Both the position numbers and the translations under genes were made by a program. Shown here in pieces: positions 6,520 through 15,872 of a DNA stretch of 64,000 nucleotides. Each line of letters begins with the position of its first letter. Positions within the stretch are counted from its first letter, which is position 1. This DNA is from JAEUHO01 sp046350655 (GTDB lineage: Bacteria; Planctomycetota; PLA2; JAEUHO01), in NCBI GenBank assembly GCA_046350655.1, contig JAXMAB010000007.1:248001-312000 (forward strand). Reading direction: 5' to 3'. A model generated the notes under the pieces. It saw nothing but the letters and a program-made list of their open reading frames with translations. It was not told the DNA's origin and ran no database searches.

Positions 6520-9129
6520 CTACCTCGCGCCCGAAAGCCAGGCCTGCCAGGCCCGCACCGCGGCGGCCCGCTGCTCCGGCGGGCCGTCGGGCTCGAAGCC
6601 CCGCGCGGAGCCGGCGAGCCGCACGAGGCCGCGCAGCGCCGTGGCCCGCACGACGCTCTCGGGGTCCTCGAGGGCGGCCACCAGGGCCCGGCGCACCTCG
6701 GGGGCCTCGCGGCCGGTCAGCGCGTCGGCGATGGCCGCCCGCACGCCGACGTCGGGGTCGCGCGACGCCCCGGCGAGCCGCGGCGCGAGGGCCGCGTCGC
6801 TGCGCGCGGTCTCCTCGCGGGCGAGCGCGAGCGCCAGGGCCTCGCGGACCGTCGGCACGCCGTCGCCGGCGAGGCGCGCGGCGAGCACGTCGAAGAGGCG
6901 CGGGTCGGCGGCGGCCAGGTCCACGAGCCACGGCCGCTGGTAGGCCTGCGCGGCCTTGCGGCGCACGCCCTCGTCGGCGTCGGACAGCAGCCCGCGGAGC
7001 AGCGCCTCGGCCTCGGGCGTCTCGAACGACGCGGCGGTCCAGGCGACCTCCTTGCGCGTGTCGGGCTCCGGGCTGCGGGCGAGCGCCGTCAGGTCGGCCG
7101 CGGTCCGCGCGCGGCGCACGACGCGCACCTCGGTGCGCTGGCGCAGCTGGCGGACCGGCTTGCTCGACGCGGAGGCCGGGTCGGCGGCGACGAGCGCCTC
7201 GACGACCGCGAGGGCGCGGTCCGGCGCGCCGGCCTCGAGGTGGAGGGCGACGAGGTCCTCGGCGGCGGCGAGCGTGTCGGGGCGGCGGTCGAGCACGCGG
7301 ACGAGGTCCTCGCGCGCGCCCGGGCCGTCGCCGAGCAGGCGGCGGAGGTTGCCGCGGAAGTAGAGGGTGCGCACGTCGAACGGGTCGAGCGCGCGCGCCT
7401 CGACGATCGACGCGAGGGCCTCGACGTGGCGGCGCGCGGCCTCGAACACGACGAACCGGCCCGCGTGGACCCAGGCGCACGGGCCCTCGTCGGCCTCGAT
7501 CGACGCGAGGTCGGCCGCGGCGGCGTCGGCCTCGTCGCGGCTCCACGACGACTCCGTCGTGCGCACGAACCGCTCCACGGCCAGGACCGGCGCGGTCGTC
7601 GACGAGCGGCGCATCAGCGTGCCCGCGACGCCGCGGCGCGCGGCGTCGCGCGCGGCGTTGCCCGCCAGGTAGGTGGCGAGGCCCTGGTAGAAGGTCACGA
7701 GCGCGCGCTCCGGGCCCGTGCCCGCGCGCGCGGCGAGGAGGTCGGCGGCCCGGGCGGGCTCGTCGTGCGCGAGGGGCGCGAGGTCGGCGGCGAGGGCCTC
7801 CCCCGCCCGCGCGGCGGCGCCGTCGCGCCACGCGGCGAGCTCGGCCGCGCGGCCCTTGGGCGCGACGATCGCGTAGCGCAGCTTCGACAGCCACGCGGCG
7901 GGCAGCGCGTCGGGGCGCTCCGCGTCGGGCTCGTCGACGACGAGGAGGTCGGTGGCGGCGTCGAAGCCGCGGACGACGACCGGCTCCTCGACGAAGCGGT
8001 CGGCGCGCCGGCGCACGCACCGGACGACGAGCGGGAGCCCGCGGGCGCACGCCTCGCGCGCCGGGCCCGCGTCGCCGGCGACGTCGAGGACCGCCGCGCC
8101 GGCCTCGCCGAGGGCCTCGCGCACGAACGCGGCGTCGGCGCACGCCGTGCCGCGCTGGCGCGCGCGGGTCGCGAGGTCCTCGGCCCGCTGCGGGGCGCCG
8201 AGGATCGCGAGCAGCCGCGCGACGGCGGCCGCGTCCGCGTCGGCGACGCCGTCGGACGTCGTGAGGGCGGGCGCCGGCACCACCGCGGGCGCGGCCGCGG
8301 CGCGCGCGAGGGCCTCGACGGCCCAGGCGAACGGCGCCGGCGCGCGCGTGCCGGCCACGGCGGCGCGGGCGCCGGCGCCGTCGCCGCGCCGCCACGCGGC
8401 GAGCGCGCGCTCGAGCGCGGCGGCGGGGCCGGTCGCCTCGGGCCGGTCGAGGAGCGCCGCGGCCTCGCGCTCGACGCCGCCGCGTCGCAGGATCCGCGCG
8501 CCGAGCACGAGGGCCCGCGGTCCCGCGGCGGGGTCGAACGCCACGGACGCGGCGGCGAGGCGGGCCACGGGGTCGAGGCGGCCCGCCGCGCCCGCGCGCA
8601 CGAGGGCCGCGCGCACGAGCCCCGCGAGGAGGTCGCGGTCGTCCCGCGGGAGCGCGGCCGCGACGAGCGCGAGCGGGAACGCGTCGCGCGCGACGTCGGG
8701 GACGCCGGCGTCGAGGAGGCGCCGGGTGGCGGCCTCGTCCTGGCCGCCGCGGCCGGCCACGAGCGCCTCGAGCCACGCGCCCGCGACGCCGGCCTGCGCG
8801 AGGGCGGGCACGGCCGCGCGGGCGCGCGCGAGGTCGAGCACGCGGAGCGCGTCCACGACGCGGACGACCGCCGACGGGTCGTCGGGCGCGGCACGCGACG
8901 CCGGCTCGGCCGCGAGCACCGCGAGCGAGCGCCACGCGCGGTCGTCGGGGCTCGCGCTCGCGCCGAGGCGCGCGACGAGCGCCGTCGCGTCGCGGTCGGC
9001 GACGAACCGCGCGCGCGCCGCGTCGTCGTCGGCGGCCGCGGGCCGCGACGCGGCGACGCCCGCGACCACGGCGACGAGGGCCGCGACGCGGCGCAGGGCG
9101 GCGGGACGCGGCGGGGCGGCGCGGCTCAT
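6520..9129 (-). CDS. Secreted TPR/HEAT-repeat protein with a degenerate C39-like domain
   Basis: An 869-residue protein of unknown function, starting MSRAAPPRP with a signal peptide that ends near A-A-A-D-D-D. The ATG overlaps the stop of the folK-panC gene (ATGA), which fixes the start; the frame stays open further upstream but there runs antisense through that gene. The N-terminal 280 residues are alanine-rich helical repeats. Around residues 290-400 there is a stretch patterned like a papain-fold C39-type peptidase (a G-T turn, a G-x-P-L-V-V strand, a V-V-V-R-G-F-D segment). No Cys or His sits at the expected catalytic positions, so it would be inactive. TPR-like helices follow (about 500-680). 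The last 200 residues are HEAT-like repeats. It is the last gene of the pssA-folK/panC unit; its role is unrelated as far as I can see. Confidence 0.75.
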   Translation of the reverse strand: MSRAAPPRPAALRRVAALVAVVAGVAASRPAAADDDAARARFVADRDATALVARLGASASPDDRAWRSLAVLAAEPASRAAPDDPSAVVRVVDALRVLDLARARAAVPALAQAGVAGAWLEALVAGRGGQDEAATRRLLDAGVPDVARDAFPLALVAAALPRDDRDLLAGLVRAALVRAGAAGRLDPVARLAAASVAFDPAAGPRALVLGARILRRGGVEREAAALLDRPEATGPAAALERALAAWRRGDGAGARAAVAGTRAPAPFAWAVEALARAAAAPAVVPAPALTTSDGVADADAAAVARLLAILGAPQRAEDLATRARQRGTACADAAFVREALGEAGAAVLDVAGDAGPAREACARGLPLVVRCVRRRADRFVEEPVVVRGFDAATDLLVVDEPDAERPDALPAAWLSKLRYAIVAPKGRAAELAAWRDGAAARAGEALAADLAPLAHDEPARAADLLAARAGTGPERALVTFYQGLATYLAGNAARDAARRGVAGTLMRRSSTTAPVLAVERFVRTTESSWSRDEADAAAADLASIEADEGPCAWVHAGRFVVFEAARRHVEALASIVEARALDPFDVRTLYFRGNLRRLLGDGPGAREDLVRVLDRRPDTLAAAEDLVALHLEAGAPDRALAVVEALVAADPASASSKPVRQLRQRTEVRVVRRARTAADLTALARSPEPDTRKEVAWTAASFETPEAEALLRGLLSDADEGVRRKAAQAYQRPWLVDLAAADPRLFDVLAARLAGDGVPTVREALALALAREETARSDAALAPRLAGASRDPDVGVRAAIADALTGREAPEVRRALVAALEDPESVVRATALRGLVRLAGSARGFEPDGPPEQRAAAVRAWQAWLSGAR

Positions 9130-10574
9130 GCCCCGGCCCCGGGCGCGAGGATCCACTCGTTGTCGAGCAACCGCGTGGCCCCGACCTTCGCCGCGACGAC
9201 CATCAGCGCGGGGGCGTCGCCGAGGGACGCGAGGGGCACGAAGCGCGCCGGGTCGACGACCTCGACGTACGCCGTCGCGACGCCCTCCGCGGCGTCGAGG
9301 ACCTCGCGCGCGGCGGCGACGAGCGCGTCGCGCCGCCGCTCGCCCGACGCGGCCCGCGCGCGCGCCGCGTCGAGGGCCCGCGGGATCGCGAGGGCGCGGG
9401 CGCGCTCGTCCGGCGAGAGGTACCGGTTGCGCGACGACAACGCGAGGCCGTCCACGTCGCGCACGGTCGGCGCGACGACGACCGTCCCCGGCAGGTCGAG
9501 GTCGGCGTGCATCCGGCGCACGACCGCGACCTGCTGCGCGTCCTTGCGGCCGAACCACGCGCGGTCGGGCCGGGCGCGGGCGAACAGCTTCGCGACCACC
9601 GTCGCGACGCCCCGGAAGTGCCCGGGCCGGGCGGCGCCCTCGAAGCCCGCCGTGGGCCCGTCGACGTCGACGTGGGTCGAGAACCCGGCGGGGTAGAGGT
9701 CGTCCACCGTGGGCGCGTAGACGGCGTCGGCGCCGACGGCCGCGAGCAGGTCGAGGTCGGCGTCGAAGGTCCGCGGGTAGCGCGCGAGGTCCTCGGTCGG
9801 CCCGAACTGCAGCGGGTTGACGAAGATCGTCGCGAGCACGGCGTCGCAGGCCGCGCGCGCGCGGCGCGCGAGCGAGGCGTGCCCCTCGTGGAGGGCGCCC
9901 ATGGTCGGCACGAGGCCCACGGTCCCCGTCGCGCGGGCGCGCCAGGCGGCGAGCGCCTCGGCGTCGGGCAGCACCTCGGGCCGCGCCCCGGCGGGCACCG
10001 ACGCCCGCCGGGTCGCGACGCGGCGGAGCGCCGCGAACGCCTCGGGGTCGCGCGCGCGCAGGCGCGTCGCGTGCGCGAGGACCGTCGCGCCGGTCCCGGG
10101 CACCACGGCGTCCGGCGAGAGCTCGGCCCACGGCGCGAGGACGAACGCGCGGACCGTCGCGCGGGGGTGCGGCAGCTCGAGGGCCGCGGTGCGGACGACG
10201 TCGTCGCCGCAGGAGAGGAGGTCGAGGTCGAGGGTGCGCGGCGCGGCGGGGACCGTGCGGACGCGGCCGGCGGCGGCCTCGATGGCGTGGAGCCGCGCGG
10301 CGAGCGCCTCGGGCGGGAGCGTCGTCGTCAGCTCCGCCACGGCGTTCCAGTAGTCGTCCTGCGGCGGGCCGCCGACGGGCGGGTTCTGGAACGCGGCGCT
10401 CACGGCGGCGAGGCGCACGCCCGGCGTCGCGACGAGGGCCGCGAGCGCGCCCTCGAGGTGGGCCCGCCGGTCGCCGACGTTGCTGCCGAGCGCCACGAAG
10501 GCCGGCTGCCCCTGCGGCGGGCGGCCCGTCGACGGGTGCCCCGCGCGGAACGTCGCGGCCGGCCGCGACGTCAT
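9126..10574 (-). CDS. folK-panC: Bifunctional FolK-PanC fusion (HPPK / pantothenate synthetase)
   Basis: A 482-residue fusion of two cofactor enzymes. Residues 22-170 are 6-hydroxymethyl-7,8-dihydropterin pyrophosphokinase (folate pathway): V-A-L-G-S-N-V-G-D at 27-35, Q-N-P-P-V-G-G at 63-69, and P-R-T-L-D-L-D-L-L at 112-120 with the two metal-binding aspartates. Residues 195-482 are pantoate-beta-alanine ligase: V-P-T-M-G-A-L-H-E-G-H at 222-232, I-F-V-N-P-L-Q-F-G at 250-258, F-G-R-K-D-A-Q-Q at 341-348 and S-S-R-N-R-Y-L-S at 380-387. Both active sites look intact. The ATG overlaps the pssA stop (ATGA), and its own stop overlaps the next start, so translation is coupled on both sides. PanD, which supplies beta-alanine, is encoded 3 kb downstream in a separate unit. 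Confidence 0.94.
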   Translation of the reverse strand: MTSRPAATFRAGHPSTGRPPQGQPAFVALGSNVGDRRAHLEGALAALVATPGVRLAAVSAAFQNPPVGGPPQDDYWNAVAELTTTLPPEALAARLHAIEAAAGRVRTVPAAPRTLDLDLLSCGDDVVRTAALELPHPRATVRAFVLAPWAELSPDAVVPGTGATVLAHATRLRARDPEAFAALRRVATRRASVPAGARPEVLPDAEALAAWRARATGTVGLVPTMGALHEGHASLARRARAACDAVLATIFVNPLQFGPTEDLARYPRTFDADLDLLAAVGADAVYAPTVDDLYPAGFSTHVDVDGPTAGFEGAARPGHFRGVATVVAKLFARARPDRAWFGRKDAQQVAVVRRMHADLDLPGTVVVAPTVRDVDGLALSSRNRYLSPDERARALAIPRALDAARARAASGERRRDALVAAAREVLDAAEGVATAYVEVVDPARFVPLASLGDAPALMVVAAKVGATRLLDNEWILAPGAGA

Positions 10575-11503
10575 GAGCGTCCCACCTCGTCGCCGGCCGC
10601 CGCGCGCTCGTCGCCGACGCGGTCGCCGCCGGCGGGCGGCACGTCCTCGTCGTCGGCCTCGTCGTCGGCCCAGCGCGGCCGGCCGAAGGCGAGCCGCGCG
10701 GCGTAGAGCACCGGGCCCGAGGCCGCGTACGTGCAGAAGATGCCCGCGAGCACCTCCACCGGGTGCTGCACCGCGAGGAAGATCGCCACCACGAGCACGA
10801 GGATCGCCACCGGCGACCGCGCGCCCGCCAGGTAGCGGTTGGCGACGTGCGAGAACGCGAAGCGACTCACCATCAGGAGGCCGAGGATCGGGGTCCCCGC
10901 CAGGAACACCCACGGGAGCGCCCGCATCACCTCGGCGGCGTCGTACGCGTCGCGGAGGAGGACGAGGGACGCGATCACGCCCGCGGCCCCGGGGCTCGGC
11001 AGCCCGCGGAAGACGCGCGTGACGTGCCCGGGCTCCTGCACGCGCTGGCTCTCGACGTTGTAGCGGGCGAGCCGGAGCGCCGCGCCCAGCACGTACACCA
11101 TCGCCAGCGCCGTCGTCAGCCGGGTCGAGAGGTGCGGGAACTCGCTCTGCGCGACCGACTTCGCGAGCAGCGCCGGGGTGACGCCGAACGTGATCATGTC
11201 GGCGAGGCTGTCGAGCTCGGCGCCGAACGCCGACGCCGCGCCCGTGAGCCGGGCGACGCGGCCGTCGAGCACGTCGCAGACCATGCCGAAGACGATGCAC
11301 CACGCGGCCTTCACCCAGAGCGCGTCGCGGGCGGCGACGTCGGCGGTCCGCGCCCAGGCGTCCACGACGTAGGAGAGCGCGAGGAAGCCCGCGAGGACGT
11401 TGCCGAGGGTCACCAGCGTCGGGAGGACCTGGATCGCGACCAGCCGGGGCCGACGCGGGGGCGGCGCCGAGCGGACGGACGGGGTCGAGAGGACCGGGCG
11501 CAT
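10571..11503 (-). CDS. pssA: CDP-diacylglycerol-serine O-phosphatidyltransferase
   Basis: PssA makes phosphatidylserine at the cytoplasmic membrane, the precursor of phosphatidylethanolamine. With the ATG at 11503 the protein has 310 residues. The complete CDP-alcohol phosphatidyltransferase signature D-G-x2-A-R-x8-G-x3-D-x3-D runs from Asp80 to Asp102. Seven or eight hydrophobic helices are visible, as in the family. A longer reading from 11551 adds 16 residues. I prefer 11503 because a TACACT hexamer lies between the two, 10 nt before the inner ATG. The C-terminus is an acidic, probably disordered tail of about 40 residues. It heads the pssA - folK/panC - TPR/HEAT unit, joined by ATGA overlaps. 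Confidence 0.92.
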   Translation of the reverse strand: MRPVLSTPSVRSAPPPRRPRLVAIQVLPTLVTLGNVLAGFLALSYVVDAWARTADVAARDALWVKAAWCIVFGMVCDVLDGRVARLTGAASAFGAELDSLADMITFGVTPALLAKSVAQSEFPHLSTRLTTALAMVYVLGAALRLARYNVESQRVQEPGHVTRVFRGLPSPGAAGVIASLVLLRDAYDAAEVMRALPWVFLAGTPILGLLMVSRFAFSHVANRYLAGARSPVAILVLVVAIFLAVQHPVEVLAGIFCTYAASGPVLYAARLAFGRPRWADDEADDEDVPPAGGDRVGDERAAAGDEVGRS

Positions 11504-11513
11504 GGAGGATCGG

Positions 11514-11519
11514 AGTGTA
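11514..11519 (-). promoter_or_regulatory. TANNNT -10 element before pssA
   Basis: Minus-strand TACACT ends 10 nt before the ATG at 11503. Its position argues against the longer reading frame starting at 11551. No clear -35 box is seen. A short or absent leader is predicted. Confidence 0.4.
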
Positions 11520-11547
11520 GCCTCCTCCCCCCGGGCCCGGGGGCAGT

Positions 11548-13754
11548 TCACGGGCCCGCCCGCCGCGCGTCCGGCCGCGGCGCGAACGCGGGGCGAACGC
11601 GGGCCGCCGGGCGCCGCGGGACGGGGTCGGCGCCGCGGCGGCGGTCACCGTCCCCCGCCGGGCGCAGCTCGACCGTCGCGCGCGCCGTCTCGAGGACGCG
11701 GACCGTGACGACCGGGACCCGGCCCTCGGCGACCGCGAGGGCCGCCACGGCCCCGTCCGACGCGGAGGGGAGCCAGGCCCCGCGAGCGGGCGCAGCGCGA
11801 GCGCGTCGCCCGGGAGGACGCCGACGACGAACGCGCCGTCCGCGTCGGTGGTGCGGGTCGTGCCGAGGTCGGACCCGCCGGCCCCGAGCGCCTCGGGCGC
11901 GAGGAGCGCGACCGCGACGGCGGGTCGCGGTCGCCCGCGCTCGTCGAGGAGCCGCACCGTCAGCGTGCCGAACGCGCGCGGGTCCACGCGCACCGTCGCG
12001 CCGGCGTCGCGCGCGCGCGGGGCCGGTCGCACGAGCGCGACGCGGCCGTCGGGGAGCAGCAGCGTCCCCTCCTCCGACACGCCGTCGCTGCGCGCCTCGA
12101 CGCGCCCCGCGGGCCCGACCGCCGCGAGGTCGGCCGGCAGGCCGCGGGCGCCCCGACGCCCGCCGCGACGACCGCCGCGACCCAGGCGTCGCGCGCGGGG
12201 CCCGGCGGGACGCGCCACACGCGGCCCAGCGCGCGCTCGATCGCGAGCCGCTCCGCGACCCCGCGCGGTGCCCGACGAACAGCCCGGCCGCGAACGGCGA
12301 GGGCGACGCGGGCCCGTCGCCGACGAGCGTGAAGGGCACGGTGGCGAGCGGGACGAGCCGCACCTCGACCTCCGCGCCCTCCGGCGGGAGCGCGCACGAC
12401 GTCGGCGCCGACGTCGCGCCGGCCGCGGTCGCGACCACCGTGAACGTCCCCGGGAGCAGGTCGAGCGTCGCGCGCGCGCGGGCCGCGCGCCGGGGTCGTC
12501 CACCGCGACCCTCGCGGGGAGCGTGCGCGCGAGCGCGTCGCGCGCCGTGCCCCGCGCGGCGGGGAGGAGGTCGCCGGTGACGGCCGCGTCCACGCCCGGC
12601 GCGAACGCCACGTCGGACCACGCGAGCGCGAGCGACGTCGGCGGGGTCGCGCCCGGGAGGACGAGGGTCAGGCGCGCGAGCGGGAGCCCGACGGCGTCGA
12701 CCCGCGTCGCGGGGCCGACGACGTCCACGACGCGGTCCGCCACGGGGAAGTGGCGCCGCGCGGCCCGCGGGCGCACCGCGAGCGCGGGCGCGAACCGCGC
12801 CGTCGCGCGCACCTCGCCCGTCGCGTCCGTGACGCCGCGCCACGTGCTCCACCGCTCCGCGGGTCCGAGGGCGCTGGCGGGCGCGATCGCCACCTCGACG
12901 CCCGCGATCGGCGCGCCCGAGGGGTCGCGCGCGACGACCGTCACCTCCCGCGCCGGCGGGAGCGACGTGTCGACGCGCGCGCGGAGGCCGCGCGTGAGCA
13001 CGATCCGCTGGGGCGGCGCGACCCAGCCGGGCACGACGACGCGGACGGTCGCGGCGCGGGTCGGCGCGGCGTCCGGGTCGTCGTCCACCATCACGCGGTC
13101 GCCGGGCCGCACCTCGCACGAGGCCGCGCCCTCCGCCTCGACGAGGAGCATCGCGCCGTCCGGCGCGAGGGGGCTCCCGTCGGCGACCACGTCGAGCGGC
13201 GCCGACGCGAGCGCCGGCGGCAGCCGGGCCGGCAGCCGGACCTCGACGTCGCGATCGGCGGCGTCGGACGCCTCGACGGCGACGCGCCGCGGCACGTGGC
13301 CCGGCGCCCGCGCGACCACCGCCCCGCCGCGCGCGAGCGGCATCCGCTCGAGCGTCGCGCGGCCGTCCGGGCCCGTGGTCTCCCGGCGGGCCGCGACGAC
13401 CGCGTGCCGCCCGCCGGCCCGCGGGACGGGCACGAGCTCGACCTCGGCCGAGACCTCGGCGCCGGCGAGGTCGTGGCCGTCGCCCGCGTCCACGACGTGC
13501 ACGCGCCAGCGCGCCGCGAGGCGCACGCGGCCCTGCCGTTCCACCACGGGGCCGTCCTCGCCGCCGCCGGCCCCGCGGCCCGCGCGCAGCGACGGCGCGT
13601 CGGCGCCGGGCCCGGGATCCTCCGCGTCGCCCGCGGACGGCTCGACGTCGTCCGTCGGGCCGCGCCCGTCGAGCCCCGGGCCGACGACCCAGGCCGCCAG
13701 CACGGCCCCCACCACCACGCCGACCTTCACGACCCTGCGCACGCGCTCGTCCAT
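11548..13754 (-). pseudogene. Carboxypeptidase-regulatory-like domain protein, interrupted by four apparent frameshifts
   Basis: Reading leftwards from the ATG at 13754, the protein has one N-terminal membrane segment (V-V-K-V-G-V-V-V-G-A-V-L-A-A-W). It then has several beta-sandwich modules with the D-x-x-G-x-A/V pattern of carboxypeptidase-regulatory or SpaA-like repeats (G-P-D-G-R-A-T, D-A-T-G-E-V, D-A-D-G-A-F-V-V). The frame changes near 12480, 12268, 12147 and 11780, each time in a G/C-rich run. Similarity to the module pattern resumes directly in the next frame, and the last frame ends at 11548. Every shift is equivalent to one missing base in the same direction, and codon use stays normal. 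This could be a recently broken gene or repeated base-dropping in the sequencing. If intact it would be an anchored extracytoplasmic protein of about 730 residues; function unknown. Confidence 0.65.
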
Positions 13755-13930
13755 GACGCCCCCCCTCGCGCGGACGTCCGGGTCCGCGTCCTTCGGCGCG
13801 GCGGGGCGGTCGGAGCGCCGACGACGCCCCGTCCCCCCGCCCCGCGACTCCGACCCCCGACCGCACCGCGGCCGAGTCGTCCCGATCCCGACGTCGCTCC
13901 CGTCGTCCCTCGTCCGCCGGCTCCGCCGGC

Positions 13931-14028
13931 TCCTCCTCTTCCTCCTCTTCCCCCTATCTCCTCTTCCTCCCCCTCGTCCTCCTCCTCTTGCTCCTCCTCT
14001 CCCTCCGCTTCCCCGATCCTCTTCCCCC
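13931..14028. repeat. Polypyrimidine/polypurine tract with CTC/CTT units
   Basis: Nearly 100 nt of almost pure C/T on the plus strand (irregular CCT and CTT triplets), i.e. a GAGGAA-rich polypurine run on the minus strand, which is the transcribed sense here. It sits in the 378-nt gap between the stop of the proline-tailed gene (14133) and the frameshifted gene (13754). I see no gene in this gap apart from this tract and the hairpin at 14080-14109. Confidence 0.7.
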
Positions 14029-14079
14029 GTCGTCCGTCCCGGCGAGCCCGCCCGCCGGCCGCCGTGCCGCCCGCGGACG

Positions 14080-14109
14080 CGGAGGGGCGTCGGTCCCGAC
14101 GCCCCTCCG
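14080..14109 (-). terminator. Perfect inverted repeat downstream of the proline-tailed secreted gene
   Basis: A perfect 14-bp inverted repeat with a 2-nt centre, starting 24 nt after the stop codon at 14133 on the minus strand. No T-run follows, so it may act as an RNA-stabilising or Rho-assisted terminator rather than a classical intrinsic one. Confidence 0.5.
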
Positions 14110-14132
14110 CCGTCGGACGTCGCGGACGTCCG

Positions 14133-15689
14133 TCAGTACCGCCCGGCGGGCGGCCCCTCCACGGCGAGGGGCGCGAGGAGGTCCCCCCACACGTCGCCGT
14201 CCGGGTCCCGCGGGTCCATGGGCCACGCCGGCTCCGGGCCCGGCCACGGCGAGGCCTCCGGCGACGGCCACGGCGACGGGCCCGCGCCGTCCCCCGCGCC
14301 GGGCACGAGCGGCCCGTCGGCGGGTCGCTCCCCGCCGAGCGGCACGAACGGCGCGCCCCCGTCCGGCGGGAGCAGCGGCCCGAGCGGGAGGCCGGGCCCG
14401 GTCGGGCACGGCGTCGTCGGCAGGGGCGTCCCCGGCGCCGGCGTCGAGGGCGCGGGCTTCGCCGGTTCGTCGGAGGGCCGCCCGGGCTCCGTCGGCGTGG
14501 TCGGCGACGGCGCGCCCTCGACCGGCGGGTCGTGCGGCGTCGTCACCGGCGGCGCCGGCGGCAGCGGCGGCGTCGTCGGCGGCGGGGGCGGCGACCGCGG
14601 GCAGTCCACGCACCCGCTCGCCTGCACGGCGGCCAGCTGGTGGACGACCGCGAGCGTGAGCTCCTGTCGCGCGCCCAGGCTGCCGTTGAAGGACTCGTGG
14701 TCGCGGACCGTGAAGTCGCCCTCGAGCCACGTGTCCACGCCCGCGAGCGTGACGTCGGGGCACGGGAGCGCCCGCGTCACCGACGCCGACCCCGCCGTCG
14801 TGTGCTCGCGCTCCTCGAGCGCCAGCGTCGAGAACGTCGTGTACGTCTTCTCGGCGCCCCACGTGATCCCGAGCGACGCGCCGAACTCGACGCCGTCGTC
14901 GTCGACCTTCCCCTGGGCGCTCGGGCCCACGGCGCGGGTCGTCTTGACGCCGTTGGGCGCGGAGAGCGCGAACGTCGCGCCCTCGTGCACCTCGGTGCCG
15001 TCGACGAGCCGCAGCCGCACCGCGAAGTCCTGCCGGACCGTCTTGTCCTCGTCGAACTCGCCGGCGACCCCGTCCGTGTTGACGACGTCGCGGTTCCACG
15101 TCACGAAGTAGTCGTCGCGGAACGTGAGCGCGCCCGCGCGCACGTCCGGGCCGTTGGCGACCGTCGCCTCCTCGGCGCCGTGGTACCGGATCCGCCACGT
15201 CTCCCACGCGCCGTCCTCGGCCTCGAGCACGATCCGCAGGAAGCAGCTCGCGCCGCACGCCGTGAACCGGTACATGAAGTAGCCGTCGGTCCCGAACGTC
15301 TCGAGGTCGCCGCCGCCGTCGTGCGTGATCGAGGTCGTGCCGTCGCCCTCGAGGCACCGCGTGCCGTCGCCGGTCTCGTACGCCGACAGCGGCGTCCACG
15401 TCGCGAGCGCCGCCGTCGACGACGCCGGGTCCCGCGTCTCCTCCACGCGGCGGAACGTCACGTGCCCCGTGCAGAGGTCCACCGCGGGCGGCGCGAGCAT
15501 CGCGGCCCAGCCGTGCTCGAGGTTCAGCACCGACACGTCGTCCGACGTCGCGTACCGCTCGTCCGCGGCCGCGACCGCCGCGGCGACGAGCAACGCGCCC
15601 GCCCCCCACGCGGCGAGCGCCCGCCGGCGCACGCGCCGCGGCCCCCGTCCGTCCGCGGCCCCGCCGCCCCCCTCGTGTTCCGTCGTCAT
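14133..15689 (-). CDS. Secreted protein with proline-rich C-terminal tail
   Basis: I do not recognise the family. The 518-residue product starts MTTEHEGGGG. A twin-Arg-containing basic stretch (R-R-V-R-R-R-A-L) precedes a hydrophobic signal segment, with probable cleavage after V-A-A-A-D-E. Residues 45-340 form an all-beta-looking globular part with several cysteines (C-T-G, R-C-L-E, C-G-A-S-C), which suggests disulfides in an exported protein. Residues 355-500 are a low-complexity tail dominated by P, T, G and S, resembling a wall-spanning or linker region. It is transcribed away from eno. A strong hairpin lies just after the stop. The ATG at 15689 is chosen because it directly precedes the signal peptide; the frame remains open further upstream but there runs antisense to eno. 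Confidence 0.75.
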   Translation of the reverse strand: MTTEHEGGGGAADGRGPRRVRRRALAAWGAGALLVAAAVAAADERYATSDDVSVLNLEHGWAAMLAPPAVDLCTGHVTFRRVEETRDPASSTAALATWTPLSAYETGDGTRCLEGDGTTSITHDGGGDLETFGTDGYFMYRFTACGASCFLRIVLEAEDGAWETWRIRYHGAEEATVANGPDVRAGALTFRDDYFVTWNRDVVNTDGVAGEFDEDKTVRQDFAVRLRLVDGTEVHEGATFALSAPNGVKTTRAVGPSAQGKVDDDGVEFGASLGITWGAEKTYTTFSTLALEEREHTTAGSASVTRALPCPDVTLAGVDTWLEGDFTVRDHESFNGSLGARQELTLAVVHQLAAVQASGCVDCPRSPPPPPTTPPLPPAPPVTTPHDPPVEGAPSPTTPTEPGRPSDEPAKPAPSTPAPGTPLPTTPCPTGPGLPLGPLLPPDGGAPFVPLGGERPADGPLVPGAGDGAGPSPWPSPEASPWPGPEPAWPMDPRDPDGDVWGDLLAPLAVEGPPAGRY

Positions 15690-15859
15690 GGCACCCTCCC
15701 GGCCGGTGCGCTCCGCGCGCCCCGCCCGACTCCGTGGGCCCCGTGGCCCGTTGCGGCCTGCGTCGGCGGGCCCGTCGGGGTCCGCCCTCCTTCCTCGCGC
15801 GAGACGCGCCCGGGTTGCGGCCGTTCCGGCGCGGGCTTTCCCCGCGGCCGGGGGAGGGC

Positions 15860-15865
15860 TACCCT
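15860..15865 (+). promoter_or_regulatory. TANNNT -10 element before eno
   Basis: TACCCT ends 7 nt before the eno ATG at 15873, predicting a start of transcription at or very near the start codon. A purine-rich GGGGGAGGG stretch lies further upstream and would be outside such an mRNA. Confidence 0.4.
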
Positions 15866-15872
15866 CGCCGCC

